Assembly (NCBI GenBank): GCA_948567375.1
Contig: OX419758.1
Span: forward strand, 28,525,001-28,589,000
Origin: Lunularia cruciata
Lineage: Eukaryota > Streptophyta > Marchantiopsida > Lunulariales > Lunulariaceae
DNA length: 64,000 bases
Direction of reading: 5' to 3'
Part shown: piece by piece, positions 10,790 through 23,577 of the stretch
How positions within the stretch are numbered: the first letter of the stretch is position 1
Layout of the letters: each line of letters opens with the position of its first letter
Notes under the pieces: model-generated
What the model was told of the DNA's origin: nothing
What the model saw: only the letters and a program-made list of their open reading frames with translations
The model's database searches: none
Position numbers and translations under genes: made by a program

Positions 10790-12371
10790 TGTGGTACCCA
10801 AATTTTTACTCACACTATAGAGTGAGAATTAGAGTAGTGGGAGTGATGGAGAACTTAAGGTGCAATAACTATTGGAGAAAGTGGTTGAGGAGGAAGATTA
10901 TGAGTCACATGAGGTAGTTGACCGTATAGAATGAGGCAACATGCCGTGTTTGGAGTTGCTTGTGGAAGAAATAGAAGATCAAAGAGACAAAGAGCCAAGG
11001 ATGGCATTTCCTTGAGGGATCAGAACAAAGAAGATTGGGCAATCGGCCTTAGTAGGACCGAGTAACGTTCCCAAGGAAGATGCCAGCTTGGAGGAGGTTA
11101 CTCTAAAGGTAAGAAGATCAAGACTTTGGAGTAAGAGGCCACATGAAGACACACCAATGCAAGTCATGAGCAAAGGCAAAGATAATGCAGAAGAAGATGT
11201 TGGTGAAGTTGGATACTTAGCCAAGATTGTCTATCCCTTGCTGAGGATGTTGAAGAAGAAGAAGAAGGAAGAGCTAAAGAGAGATCATCCAAAGGTCAAG
11301 GATGAACTTTAGGTAGTGAAGTATCTAAGCAAAGAGCTAGTATAGTTAGGGAATAAGTTACTTGAAAGTGAGAGGCAAGTTGACAAGCTTTGTATTGATG
11401 AAGTCCTAAGATAGAAGAGAGTTGTGAACTTGCAAGAGGCTTTCAAGAAGCAAGGAGTTGAGCTTGAGATGCAGGCCGAAGAATTGAGGAAGCAAAAGAC
11501 AACCTAAGAGAAGTTGAAGGGAGAGTATGATGAAGCGTGCATCAAGGCTATACATTCAAAGGCAATTGCTATTGTGATGGAGTAGGAGTTGGAGAGTTTG
11601 AGATGATGGCAATACAGAAGGATGAAGCTTGGCAAGAGAAAGAAGCAAGAAGAAATAGAGAACAAGAGCATTTGTAAGGGCTAGTCATTAATGTGGAAGC
11701 CCAACTTGCTCAATACATGGAGGAGGAGGAAGCATTGAAGGCCAAATTTTAGGATGCAATAAAGATGTACTATGAAGAGTTGCAAGTGAAGAGAGCTCAA
11801 GATCATACATTAGAGCAATTAGGAGGAGTATTAGAGAAACTTGGTACAATGTTGAAAGTTGAAGTTGAAGTAGAGGTAGAAGAAGTATGCTTGCACAAGT
11901 TAAAATTCTTAGTGTAGGAGACAAGGAAGAGAAAAGAAAAAGATATTGATCTGAACAATCTTCTGATTCACTTGAGAGATATAATAGATAGCAAAATTAG
12001 TGAAGTAGGAGAAAATGTTTGTCTTAGGTTAGATTTAGTGAAATTTGAGTTAGAGTAGATTCAAAGTAGTGTGAAGTAAGGACCCAAAGGTGAAGTAAGA
12101 GATGTAGGTGTGCAAGTGACTTTAGATGAGTTTTTTGAGATATTAGGAGTGAGTGGGTTGGAAGATAAGAAGATAGTTAGAATGTCCATGAGTTCAATTG
12201 TAGTTCAAACTAAAGAAGTGATAGAAATAGCAAAAGATGTAGAAGTTGATAGAGCCAAAGTAGAGGAGACAAAGGAAGTTCCATTGGGTTTAGTAGAAGA
12301 GGAAGAGGTAGACATTGGATTGGGTTCATCACCAATTTGAGATTTGAATCAATAGATATGAAGAGAAGGTA
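10790..12371 (+). repeat. 3' LTR of C1 (partial) carrying a coding-like segment
   Basis: Starts TGTGGTACCCAAATTTTT right after the polypurine tract. It matches 5525-6170 of the 5' LTR from about 11708 onward. Similarity ends near 12371, where a family B element begins, so the distal ~750 bp of the LTR are missing. The interior holds the long degenerate frame listed next. Confidence 0.75.
11088..12340 (+). pseudogene. Coiled-coil/acidic ORF relic inside the family C LTR
   Basis: From 11088 to 12340 one can follow a lysine- and glutamate-rich product through several stops and shifts. It has heptad-like stretches (NLQEAFKKQGVELEMQAEEL, then YDEACIKAIHSKAI and EEEEALKAKF). It ends with an intact 76-residue frame (12110-12340) closing in EEEEVDIG. 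The 5' LTR has the homologous stretch at 5656-6102. Solo C LTRs have shorter related frames ending EVDIGSG or KVDIGSD (45391-45606; 17721-18035 minus; 52667-53122 region minus). The product is unknown to me; it resembles no standard gag or pol domain. No function is claimed. Confidence 0.55.
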
Positions 12372-12410
12372 CCACACATATGCAAAAATGGGTGTTATTT
12401 ATCCCCAGAC

Positions 12411-15400
12411 TAAGTTTTTACTTTTTCCTCAAAGTGAAGGTCTCTCTACCTTCTATGATACATCTTCAACTTATCATGGTTACTCCTATCAAAGTGTCTT
12501 CCTCCCAACTCTTTGAGATCATAGGTGTAATTGCTCCACATCTTCTCCACTATGAAAGGTCCAAAGTACTTAGGCAAAAACTTCTTTTGCACTCTCTTGA
12601 ATCAAATGGAATCAAACAACATTACCTAATCAACTTCTTTGAAAGGCTCCACCTTCTTCTTGCCTTGCCTCTTGTCATAGCTCTCCTTTTGTTTCCTTTA
12701 GGCTTGCTCCACTTGAACCATAGCAATTGCTCTTGCCTCTTCCAACTCCATGAGTTGATCCTTCCTCTACTTCTTTGCATCACCTCCTTGTGCTTTCTTC
12801 AATCTCCTTATGAATGCTTTGGAATGTAGGAAGATCAAAGTAAATAGGTAAGGTAGACTCAATACAATATACTAATTGAAATGGAGAATATTTGGTGGAA
12901 GCTTTCATGGTTGTTGTATACTCCCACAAAATTGCATGAATCCTCTTATCCTAATGATGTTTAGTGCCTTCTATTTTTGCATCTTTGGCCAACATCATGC
13001 ACAAGGTCTGATTGGTTCTCTTTGGCAAGTTATTGGAGTTTGGCTTACAAGATGTAATTAGGCTTATAGGATGTAGTTACTCTATGTGTGATAGAGAAAT
13101 GTCGCAACATGGCTGTAGTGCTGCTTCTTGTAAACTCTCCTCCTCTATCAAAAACCAACTCCAAAGTGCATCCAAACCTAGTGATAATGTGTTCATAAAG
13201 AAATCTACCAATTTCATCTTCATTCTTGTTCCTCAATGGTCTAGCCTCTACCCACTTGGTAAGGTAATCAGTAACTACCACAATGTACCAATTGTTCCTT
13301 GGGGTTCTATTGAGAGGACCTACAAAATCAGTTCCACACTTCTCAAAAGGTCCTAGCAATAAAATTGATCTAAGTGGTAGAGTGGAAGTAGACATTCTAG
13401 CAAAAGCTTGACAAACATGACAAGTTTTGCAATAATCAAGACAATCCTTGGAAATCCCTTTCCAATGGTAACCTTCATCTAGAATCTTGAAAGCAATCAC
13501 CTTTCTTGCAAAGTATCCTCCACACACTAAACCTTCATGAAAATCCTTAATGAGTAGGATAGACTCTTCCTTACAGACTGCTCTTTGAAGTAGACCATCT
13601 ACTCCTTGGTGAAAAAGAATATCCTCCACTAGTGTGTTAAGTGTAGATCTTGCTACAAGGGCCTTCCTCTCCGTAGCATGCATCCCTTTTGGATAGTTAC
13701 CTTTTGTCACAAAATCCACAATCTCATGGTACTCCATTGGAACCTCTTGAGTGATTGAGATTGTCATGAGCTCCTCATCCAAGAAAGAATCACCCACTAG
13801 CTCATCTCCATCATGATCATAGGCCCTAGATAACAAATCAGCATTTGCATGTTTCTTCCCTGGCCTATCCTTAATGGTGTAGTCATACTCAAACAAGAGT
13901 ATCATCCACCTTACTAGTCTCCCCTCCACATAAGGCTTGTTGAAGATGTACTTCAAAGCCCTATAATTTGTGACAATGGTGGCTTTCCTTCCAATCAAGT
14001 AGTGTCTAAACTTCTTAAGACCAAAGATCACTACCAACCCTTCTCTCTTCGTGATAGAGTAGTTCTTTTTTGATGAAACCATCTACATATTGGCATAAGC
14101 TATTGGATGATCATGCCCATCTTGGTCTAATTGACTAAGAGTGCATCCTATAGCTACATTAGAAGCATTAGTGTAGAGGATGAAAGGCTTACTCCAATCA
14201 AGTTTAGCAAGAATTGGAGCTACAACAAAGGATTGCTTGAGCTCCTCATAAGCTTTGAGAGCCTCCTTGTCTTCCAAAATCACCATGTAATCTACACTCT
14301 TTGTCATGTAGATGGTCAATGCATAAGCCTTGTTGGAAAATGAGAAGATGGACCTCTTATAATACCCAACCATTCCTAAGAATTGGTGTAACTTTGTCAA
14401 GTTTGAAAGGAATGGAAGGTTTAAGATTTTTCTCACCTTCTTAGGATCAACTGCTATTCCATCCTTGGAGATGATGTGCCCCAAAAGTAGACCTTCTTCA
14501 CATCCAAAAATGCACTTCTTTGGGTTGAGTGATGCATTTGCTTCATCCAAGCATTGCAAGACCTTGATCAGGTGCTCAAAGTGCTCCTCCTTGCTCCCAT
14601 AAACACAAAATTCATCAAAGAAGTCTCTCATAAATTTCCCAATGAAAGATTCAAATACCTTGTTCATGAACCGTTAGAATGTAGCTAGAGCATTGCAAAG
14701 CCCAGAAGGCATGACTTTGAAAGCGTAAGTTCTCCAAGGTGTGGTGAATGTGGTGAGTTGTTGATGCTTTGGTGTAATCTTGATTTGATTATATCCACTA
14801 TAACCATCTCCAAAAGTGTACCTCTTATGACCTACAAACTCCTCCAAGATCTCATCAATAAATGGTAATGGGTATTAGTGCTTCTTGGTAACAACATTGA
14901 GCTTCTTGTAATCCATACATACCCAAAGCTTGCTATTATTTTTCTTCACAATGACAATTAGAGATACCTGTTTTGAATTCTTCACCTTAAAGATAAATCT
15001 GGCCTCTTTGAGCTTATCAATGCTCTCCTTCACCACCAAAGCTATTGGGGGGCTAATGCAATGTTGCTTTTGGCAGACTGGTCTTGCATGTGACTCCACC
15101 GCAATCTTGTGCTCCTCCAAGATGATTTCCTTCAGATCCTTGTAACTAAAAGCAAACACATGGATGAACTTGCAAAAAATCTCCTCAAATCTCACCTTCT
15201 CCTCCTTGGTAACATTTAGACCATACTTGAGGTAAATAACCTCCTCTCTATCTTGTCAAGTATCAATGGTGATTTATTTGGGTCCTTCAAAACCTCTAGT
15301 TTAGGTGCAAAATCCATAACACACAAGGGATACACATTTGAATCAAATTTAAATTTATCTTCCGCCATGGAAGTCTCCTCTTCCATGCTTGTGTCCACAC

Positions 15401-15860
15401 GTGAAGCTACTTCTTTTGAATCTGATTCCTAATAATCAGAAGATGGTGTACCTGAATGTGAAGTGTTGGTCGTGTTAATGACTGGAATTGTGACTTTATG
15501 GTTTGATGGCCTAATCATCAAGTACCCTTTGTGCCATCAACTAGTTGTACATGTTTTTCTCAACCATGGCTTCCCAAGAAGTAAGTCATAGCTTGAATCC
15601 TTCAAGACTTGGAAAGTCATGAGATTTTGAATTCCCATAATTGGAACTATCACTTTATCCATCACCCTAATTGGTTAAACTTGTTGCTTGTTTGCCATGC
15701 TCACCACAAATGTTGAAGGTCTAGAGGGTATCATACCAACTTCTTCATCAACCTTTTTGACATGGCATTCATTGCTGATCCTCCATCAACCAATGTATCC
15801 TTGATGTTTTGACCATTCACTCTCACATCAATCTTGGAGGCATATTTACAAGCCTCTCAT
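12411..15860 (-). pseudogene. B1 pol: protease end, RT, RNase H, integrase
   Basis: Three long open blocks remain: 14875-15195 (RT N-part with CMDYKKLN), 14083-14667 (RT palm/thumb into RNase H, with NPKKCIFGCEEGLLLGHII and YTNASNVAIGCTLSQ) and 13045-14082. The last holds RNase H (TNYRALKYIF), an H2C2 module with CKTCHVCQAFAR, and integrase core DFVGPLN, TDYLTKWVEA and FDRGGEF. The RT catalytic box reads FFDEF instead of the expected FxDDF, so the second Asp is lost. Protease-like text (LLLGKPWL) lies near 15560-15600. The integrase tail continues in broken frames to 12411. Stops separate the blocks, so it is inactive. Confidence 0.88.
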
Positions 15861-18800
15861 GGTGATGGTTTGGCATCCACCACCCCCACTAATACTAGAG
15901 CTTTTTCCTTCTTCCTCCTCTTGCTCCTTGTATAACTCAAACCATCTTTAAGCTCCTTTCTCAAGGTAAGGTTCAAAGCAATCAATTGGCCCCTTGTTAT
16001 TTGAGCCATGTAACTACCAACATCCTCCAAGACATTGTAGTTCCATTGTTGCTTGGAGATCAAGAAGTCCTCTATCCTCAACTTCTTTCTTGGAGTCTTT
16101 GTTGTTGATGGTGTTGAGGTGTGAGTGCTCCTAGTAGATATAGGAGTATCCTTGCTAGGAGTAAATCCTTGAGTGTAAATCCTCTACAAAACAAGCTCTC
16201 TTCTTTTCTTGTGCCAAAAGCTCTAAATTAAGACCTTTGGAGTTTGAGCACTCTCCCTTCTCATACTTGCTCTCAACCACATCTATGCATGCTATCCCCT
16301 TACCTTTTTTTGGATTAGGATCCACTTGGGTTTCACTACCTCATTCTTTCCCTCAATTGGCTCCCTCATAACTCCTTCCTCCATGGTAAGTGAAATTTTG
16401 GCAATTCCTTTGGATGTGATCTCTTCCTCCCATAATGAAAACAATTTCTATCATTTAAATCATTGATTGGTTGGCCTCCTCAATATGGATAGTTTCTATA
16501 ACTCCTAGGTCCTCTCCCTACATTTTGATCCAACTCTCTCTTTTCTTATAATTGCACCACATTGATCTTGAGATCTGCAAGTTGTTTTGTGATGGTTTGA
16601 AAGGATCTTTTGATGGAGGTGCAAGAACTGGAGCAACTACTACTTGTGGTGCAACCAAAGTATCAAAATTTCCTCCATACTTGTAGCCTTGAGGAGGATG
16701 CACAACCCCCTTCACCTCCAAATCACTCTCATCTCCATCCAAACTCTACTCCATATGAATTGCAATCTTGATAGCTTCAACCTTGGAAGAAGGTTTCTCA
16801 TATCTCACCTTCTTTCTAATATGTGGTCTCAACCTTCCCACAAAATTCTTTGTGAGCATAGCCCCTATGCCAATCATAGTAGTCTACATATCATCCCCTC
16901 TCTTCCTCAACACTATGCAAAATTGTGACAACTTGGCAAATATCACTTTTGCGGTAATTGGGTAAGTAAAGTTCATTCCCGTAGAGATACGAGTCAGACT
17001 TGTCCAAATACAAAGTCAAATAGTAACAATTGCAGCTCTTCTTGGTTGCATCTTTAATCTCTCAGGTAGAAACCACACCCAAAAGAGAGTAACAAGCACT
17101 GACTCGCAGTCTTGTCACGAATTAATACTTCTTAATCACAACTCCATCAAATCTTTCCAAACAATCTTGATTATGATGATTTAGGCTCTCCTAAAAACGG
17201 CACTTCATTGCAAAACGACTTCACCTCAGAATTGTGTTCCACCCCTCCACTCAAGGCATAACTTCCTCGACCAAAATTGCTTCACATCAACTTCGCATTG
17301 CACTCACAAATGCAAAATACTATCAACACTACAATTCCTCTCAGATCTGTCAAGGCATTGCTTTGATTGCACTTCACTCTGGATCAAATACACAAAATAA
17401 AGATCAAGGTTGTGGAATCCAACATCCAACAAGCACATTGACTTGCACTTTGAATTTCTCCAAACACTCACAAACACAAGTACAACGTTGATACTCAGAA
17501 TCAAGCTCAAGCGACAAGCATTGCTTTACAACACTTCACTTTATCTATTCTCAAAAATTATGAGCACTAAATAACATTATACTGCGAATGCCACTCTTTA
17601 AATAGTGAAGCAATCGATAGTTCTAACAACTATACCGTTCTACAACAACTCTTCTAACCTAGAGATCCAAAATGACAATGCACCTCTTCATATCTGCATC
17701 TTCAAATCTCAAAACTGTTACTAATCTGATCCGATATCTACTTTGTCATCGGCTTTCAAACCCAAAACCGAAGTAATTTTACTTCCTACTACTCTTTCCT
17801 TGGGTTTCACATCTTCTACTTCTTCTACCAGATCCAACAATTTTCTTTCCTGATCTGAAATTGCACTAGTGGGTAATCTATCTAACTCCTTATTTCTCGA
17901 CCCAATCTTCTCTAATGTCTCTATCACTAACTCCAAAGTCATTTGCACTCCTACTTCATCTACTTTGAGTTTGACTACTGTCAATTCCTTTACTAATTCT
18001 ACGGTGTCATCATCAAGAATTGTAATTGAAAGCATGAATACACTATCTACACCTTCAATTTGTAACCCATTTTCTCCTAATCACTCATGTAACTGACCTG
18101 CAGACACTTATTGTGTGATCCTGTACTTCAAGTTTATTCATTACTGCTATTTCTCCTTCAATTCATATTCCATCTTCAATCAGAACTAAAATTGAAATCA
18201 TGTGTATCCTAACTATCTTCTTTCACTACTCTAACTTCCTCTGATGCTTCCTGCAAGATTCTCAAATTCACCCTCATTGCACTCCAAGGTTAGACTACCT
18301 CAGATTTAGTCATCTTCGTCTTGAGGTGAAGTCTTTAGACCCGAATTCATGTAAACCCGAAGTCCAAAGTACGAAGTACAAAGTCACATTGACTCGAAGA
18401 CACCAAACTATTCTGTACATCTATTCTTGAAACTTCAAATGCTTTTAACTTCTTGTATAGACCTCCAAACTTTGCGATTTTGGTGGCAATGGAAAGCTCT
18501 AAACGAGACGCTTCCAACAAAATATAACACGCTTGATTTGGACTTGTGGTCACTGAGATATGGCCCCTGCAAAAATCTTGACCTGTAACTTCTATTTCTC
18601 CTTCGGGTTTGCACTCCTTCAACGTTTGATCCGAGTTTTTTTCCTCCTCTAACACAAAATAAGCTTCTTTGGGTCTGATCCAATCCGAGACCTTCTTCCT
18701 CTTACACAAAAGTGACTTCCTTGAGCTTGATCAAAACACACGTTTCCACTCATTTCTTCTCCATTTGGTTTCAGCAAGGCACTCCTTCTTCAAAACTCGT

Positions 18801-20579
18801 CCAAAATGAAAAATGTGTGTACCACAAAAATCTAAACTCTAATTTCTCCACTCTTTTTACATAAACTCTCACTTTCTCTCCATCTTCTTGTTTGAGAAAG
18901 GTTACCTCACTCATCAATCTATCATGACTCTCATCTAGAAAAAAAGTTCTCAATGAGTACTAAAGTCAAACTCTCCCAAGACTTTTCTTGTCCATCTCTC
19001 GTATCTCTTTTGGTATCTTGACTCATACCATATAAGTGCTACATCCTCAAAGAAATTTGGTCATAATGAGGCCCACTCATTTTCCTCCTCTCATTGTTTC
19101 CTATGCAAGCTCTATTGAAGCAAAAGCCTCCACATCTTCTTCATCCTTGCCGAAGAAAACCAAAAGGTTCCCCATCTTAAGCTCTCATTATCTTTCTTTT
19201 CTCTCAATTTTTTTTCTTTTCTCTCATTCTATAACTAATAGAGTATGTACATGACTAACACCATTTGAGAGTAATCTACCCTAGAGAACACAAAAGGTTC
19301 AAGTTGCTCCAATATTTCTATAGCAACATCAAATCCTAGAGTGCATATTAATCAACCCTCATGGATAGTTTATCCATAAGTTGAAAGATTATCTCCATCA
19401 CTAATCTTGAGAACTAGTTGATGAAGGTGGTAGTATTTATGTAGCTAAACTAAGACTCTCTCCAAGATCCTTGAACAAAGTCTCCAAAAGTGCTTTTACT
19501 CCACTACACTCATGTCATTTTGGAAGTCTTTCCACTCCACAAACCTCATACAACTCCTTGGTCTGAGATCTTCTCCCTCCCAATCTTGGTGAAGAAGGTC
19601 CAACATGCAAACCCAAGTCAAGTAATCCCCCCTTCTCATTTCCTCAAATCCACCCCTAAAATCACCTCAAGCCCTTAGGGAACCTTTCATAGTCTCAAAT
19701 TCCACTCTTGATGACCCTTCATGTTCCCGAGATGAGTCTAAACACTCAAACATACTTTTTGTTACTCTCACACTCCTCATGCATGAGATCTCAAATTTGC
19801 AAAATTGACCCTTCCTCACAATGTCACTCAAATCTCTCAACTGGTATGTCATAGTCCTCTAAAATTTAGCAAAGTTGATCACAACTCTAGGGCATCCATC
19901 CTTGCAAAATTTTAGATATTTTCCTAAAGCTATTTGGTCTAGGCCCCTTTCTATTCAGCACACATATTTCAGATTTGGTCTAAAAACCATTCCCCTCACT
20001 TTAGAAACTTATAACTCCGTGTGCAAAAATGATCTCTCTCTAATTTTTGTGTAGTAAGGAGGATAAAATACATTGAATTTTCTTAGAAAGTTTTAGAACA
20101 ATCCACTAAAAACTGAAGAAATGGCAGACTATGTACACATTTCTAGAGAGCATGCAATTGAAGGAGCAATTTACCCTATCAACTTTCAAAATTGTTAGCC
20201 CAATGCGCATAACACCTTTCATAATAATTCCAAGTATGCTAACTAAAGATTAACCCAAGATATCATCTGTAGAAATTTCAAGTCCAGATCTAAAACTTGA
20301 GATTTGCCCAAAATCACCTTAATCCCCAAAATCTACAATCCATCTCACACAATCTCTCCAAATCCTCTCATATGTACAAGATGTACAAAATCATCTCAAA
20401 GACATCATAATGAACTACAAGGTATAAAAATAAATCCAAGTTCTCTAACATAAGTTTAGCCCTCTCCTCCCCTAATGTTCTCTCCAAGTGAACTCTCATA
20501 GCCTCCTTTTGTCTAATATAGAATTGTATGCGGGACATTATCTTGCCTTCTAGAGAGGTCCCAACAATGGAACCAAAAA
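15861..20579 (-). pseudogene. B1 gag and leader, split by a solo C LTR
   Basis: Gag is visible in two parts. At 18832-18960 the minus strand reads LMSEVTFLKQEDGEKVRVYVKRVEKLEF, and it resumes in register below 16923 (CIVLRKRGDDM, then GRLRPHIRKKVRYEKP). The target duplication AAAAT shows these were contiguous. Further on is a proline-rich linker and, near 16400-16460, a knuckle-like CFHYGR whose second Cys appears replaced by Tyr. The stretch 18960-20579 is probably the untranslated leader; it has only short chance frames and I recognise nothing in it. The primer site should lie just below 20580 (the minus strand reads TTTTTGGTTCC there), but I cannot assign its tRNA. Confidence 0.7.
16924..18826 (-). 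repeat. Complete solo family C LTR
   Basis: Read on the minus strand it starts TGTGGTACACACATTTTTC (18826) and ends GTTGTCACA (16924), 1903 bp. It is flanked by a perfect 5-bp target duplication, AAAAT at 16919-16923 and at 18827-18831, and splits the gag of B1. It includes the acidic ORF relic at 17721-18035 and a run of repeated ACTTCGGACTT-like trinucleotide sequence near 18340-18390. No internal element sequence remains, so it arose by LTR-LTR recombination. Confidence 0.93.
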
Positions 20580-21268
20580 TGGAAGCCGGCATGTCTCTCA
20601 CTCAATATGCCCTTGATGGCTATTATGGTAGCGCACCATGGACAAAGAAGGCAAAAAACCCCAACTCCATCATACTACTCCAAGGCTAACACTCCAAGAC
20701 TCAAGACATTGCTCATTGGAGAACTCAATTAGAGAGAGATAATTGCAAATGAAAGGATTATGAGTACATCCTCATCCCTTTTTTATATACTTGTGAAATA
20801 ATTACGTACTAAAGTTTCTATTAACAAGAGTAACTCAAGTTACTTGGCTAAAAGTCAAGTAAAGTCAAAGAGTATAAAAGAATATCCATCCACATGGGCA
20901 TATATTCCAATAAACATGTGATCTTATCTTGACCCAACCACTAAGGTCAAGGATTCCTTCATATGAACTATCCTTGGACTATAGAAGAATCCAAAACAAA
21001 AAGGCTTGCGGGTCCAAGAGTTCTCAACTCTTTTCTCAAAGCCCAACACCTAGGAATAATACCAAGTCAACACACTAGAATCCAAAATAGTGGTGTTCAT
21101 CTTTTCCACTTCCTCTAAAGTAAGGTCTCCTCTATCTTAGTTATGATTAACTTTAGCTTATCATGACTAATGTAGAACCATGTTTTATCTCTAAATAATA
21201 TCTCTCAAGTACTAGTAATACCAAGCTTAATATCACAATATCACATACATGCACAAATGGGTGTTACA
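20580..21268 (-). repeat. 5' LTR of B1
   Basis: 689 bp, from TGTAACACCC (minus strand, ending at 21268) to CCGGCTTCCA at 20580. Matches the plus-strand LTR at 24757-25447 along its length, including the ACCTAGGAATA block and a TATAAA-like stretch near 20783 to 20791 (minus strand). Confidence 0.88.
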
Positions 21269-23577
21269 AACCACTCCAAGGAGAACGGAATGGGTTGAAG
21301 AAAGGAGAGATGGGGTCCCATGAGGAGAAGAGACTCAAGTAGAACAATGGCACTGTTACAATTGCGGTTTAGTTGGGCATCTAACTATCAATTGTCATAC
21401 TTGTTTTCCAAGAGGCACTTGGCCTCCATATACGCAATCTTTGAACAACATGGAGAGACAAATTAAAGAAGAGGATGCAAAAATCACATCAAAAAGTGAA
21501 GATTGCTAATAAATGTACCTTGCAGCCTTATTGGCTTAATGGAGAAGCAAAAAAGTAGGCCTAAGAAGAGGACAATTGCATAGAGATTGAGGAAAAAAAC
21601 TCACAATTTATTATCATAATTGGAGTATTAAAAGGCAATTAGGTGAGAAAATTGATAGACCCTAGAGCAATAGAGAGTTTCTTATCTCACTCTATTGCAA
21701 TAAGGTAAGGGATGGATCTAAAGAAGGATGAAATGAAGAAGTAGAATTACCTAATGGGTAGATAAAGAGGATTAAGGCATTACCTAGAAAGATAGCACTC
21801 TTTGTAGGAGAATATCAAGAAGCAATTGAATGGCAAGTAATATGGTCACCTTGTTATGATGCAATCTTAAGTATGCCATGGATGGAACACTATAGCCCCA
21901 AGGTCGATTGGAGCAAGAAAGTAGTGAGAAATTGCCAATGGAAGATCATTGGGATTAAAGAGAGCACATAGGCAAGAATTACCTCTCTATGTCATAGGGA
22001 TAATAACTATTTATAAGATAGATAGATGTTTCATGGGCCTAATAAGAGAAGTCTAGAGTGCATAACTCAATAGACAAGTCCTTGAGATATTGAAAGATGT
22101 GGTCAATGAGTTTCAAGATGTCTTCTTGGATGACATACCCTCAAGATTACCACCAAAAAGGAGAGTAAATCAGAAAATCAAGATAATTCTTGGGAATACA
22201 CCTCCTTGTAAGGCCCCATATCATTTATCACCTTGTGAGTTGGAGGAATGTAAGGCTCAAATTGAGGATATGCTATAGAAAGGGTTTATCCAACCCAACA
22301 TATCACCATATGGGGCTCTTGTCTTGTTTGTGAAGAAAAAGGATGGCATAATGCGCTTGTGCATTGACTATTGGGGCCTAAATCAACAAATGGTAAAGAA
22401 AAAATACCCTTTACCTTACATGGATGACTTATTCTATCAAATCAACCAAGCAAAACACTTCACCAAACTTGATCTAAGGAGTGGTTACAGCCAAATCAGG
22501 ATTATGGAGGAAAACATCCACAAATTTGCCTTTTGAATGGTTAGTTTGGGTACTTGGTGATATAATTTGGCCTCACCAATGCATTGGCCACTTTCATGAG
22601 TTTGATGAAAGACATCTTTTATCCATACTTGCATAAATTTGTTATCATTTTACTAGATGACATCCTTGTCTACAATAGGAAAATGATAGAACATATGCAA
22701 CATTTACAAGAAGTCCTCCAAATTCTATGATAGAATCAATTGTACACCAAAATCTCAAAGTGCAAGTTTGGCAAGTTTGAAATAGACTACTAAGGGCATA
22801 GAGTAAGTGTAGAAGGTATTCAAGTGTTAAAAAATACAATAGAGGTCATTCAAAAATGAAGCACTCCAAAAGATTAAACTCAACTCAAGAGTTTATTGGG
22901 ATTAGATTCAACTTGCTTTTGTGATGGCAGGTTATGGATCCTAAATGACACGGACAAAAGGACCACTATCCATATCAATGTCATGATTTTGCTATTTTAG
23001 GTCATGTGGCAGTGGACAAGACCTTATATGCAACCAAATGCCATTACTATTTGACCAAGATGAGCAATAATGTGATGGAGTATGTTTGCAATTGCCTACT
23101 CTGCCAATAGAATAAAGCTTCTAATCAAGCTCCCATAGGATTCCTTCAACTCCTTCCTACTCTTACACAACATTAGGAACAAGTAAACATAGATCTATTT
23201 GCAAATTGCCCAATACCAATTTGGGGTTTGACTCCATCATAATCTTTGTTGATCGACTCAACAAAAGGTTTCATGTGCATCCTACCACCAAGGATATGGT
23301 TGCTCCATAATTAGCTCAATTGCACTTAGATGCAATATTTTCTCACCATATCTTGTCTTGAGTGCTCATCAATGATAGAGGCACTCAATTCACTAGTTTG
23401 TTTTTGAGAACACTCTTTGGTTTCTTCAAAACCAAATTGGCCATGTCCATGGCTTACCATCCACAGATTGATGGACAAATAGAGCGGGCTAATCACACTA
23501 TTGAAGACATATTCTGGAGCTTCACTTTAGAGGAGCAAGAAATATTCTTTTTCAAGATATTCTTTTTCACCAAGGAG
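21269..23577 (+). pseudogene. Family E gag-pol remnant E1
   Basis: Plus-strand relic of a chromovirus-like gypsy. Near 21356-21410 it has CYNCGLVGHLTINC, a CCHC knuckle. A protease-like PWMEHY segment lies near 21875. RT spans 22090-22860 and includes [40 protein letters not shown] and [12 protein letters not shown], but the catalytic YxDD-equivalent (LLDD) is in a broken frame near 22650. RNase H is missing: RT text ends near 22870 and the pre-integrase H2C2 (about 22980-23110) follows directly. The integrase core (about 23160-23550) shows NDRGTQFTSLF and HPQIDGQIERAN. The join to family B sequence is near 23578. Confidence 0.8.

Larger units (their letters stand above)
5525..12371 (+). mobile_element. 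Family C element C1 (Tat/Athila-like gypsy), truncated at both ends
   Basis: Order on the plus strand: partial 5' LTR (5525-6919), tRNA-Asp-type primer site, gag relic with CCHC knuckle, inserted family B LTR (8909-9581), integrase, polypurine tract, and a partial 3' LTR (10790-12371). Protease, reverse transcriptase and RNase H are absent between gag and integrase. Both LTRs are cut by joins to family B sequence: 5525 aligns to about 11708 in the 3' LTR, and the 3' LTR lacks the part equivalent to 6170-6919. Tat/Athila affiliation is inferred from the primer site and the integrase style, not from a search. Confidence 0.75.
12372..21268 (-). mobile_element. Family B element B1, minus strand, with nested solo C LTR
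   Basis: From high to low coordinate: 5' LTR (20580-21268), leader, gag, protease, reverse transcriptase, RNase H, integrase, polypurine tract (near 12397-12410), and about 25 bp of the 3' LTR (12372-12396), cut by the junction with C1. A complete solo C LTR (16924-18826) splits gag. The pol style (FVDD-like RT box with VYGS, no chromodomain, GPF integrase tail) suggests the Tat/Athila side of Ty3/gypsy rather than chromoviruses; that is inference. Confidence 0.85.

Noticed and set aside
12380-12829. 149-codon plus-strand open frame
   Set aside because: It is the antisense of the B1 integrase C-terminus, as shown by the matching minus-strand motifs.
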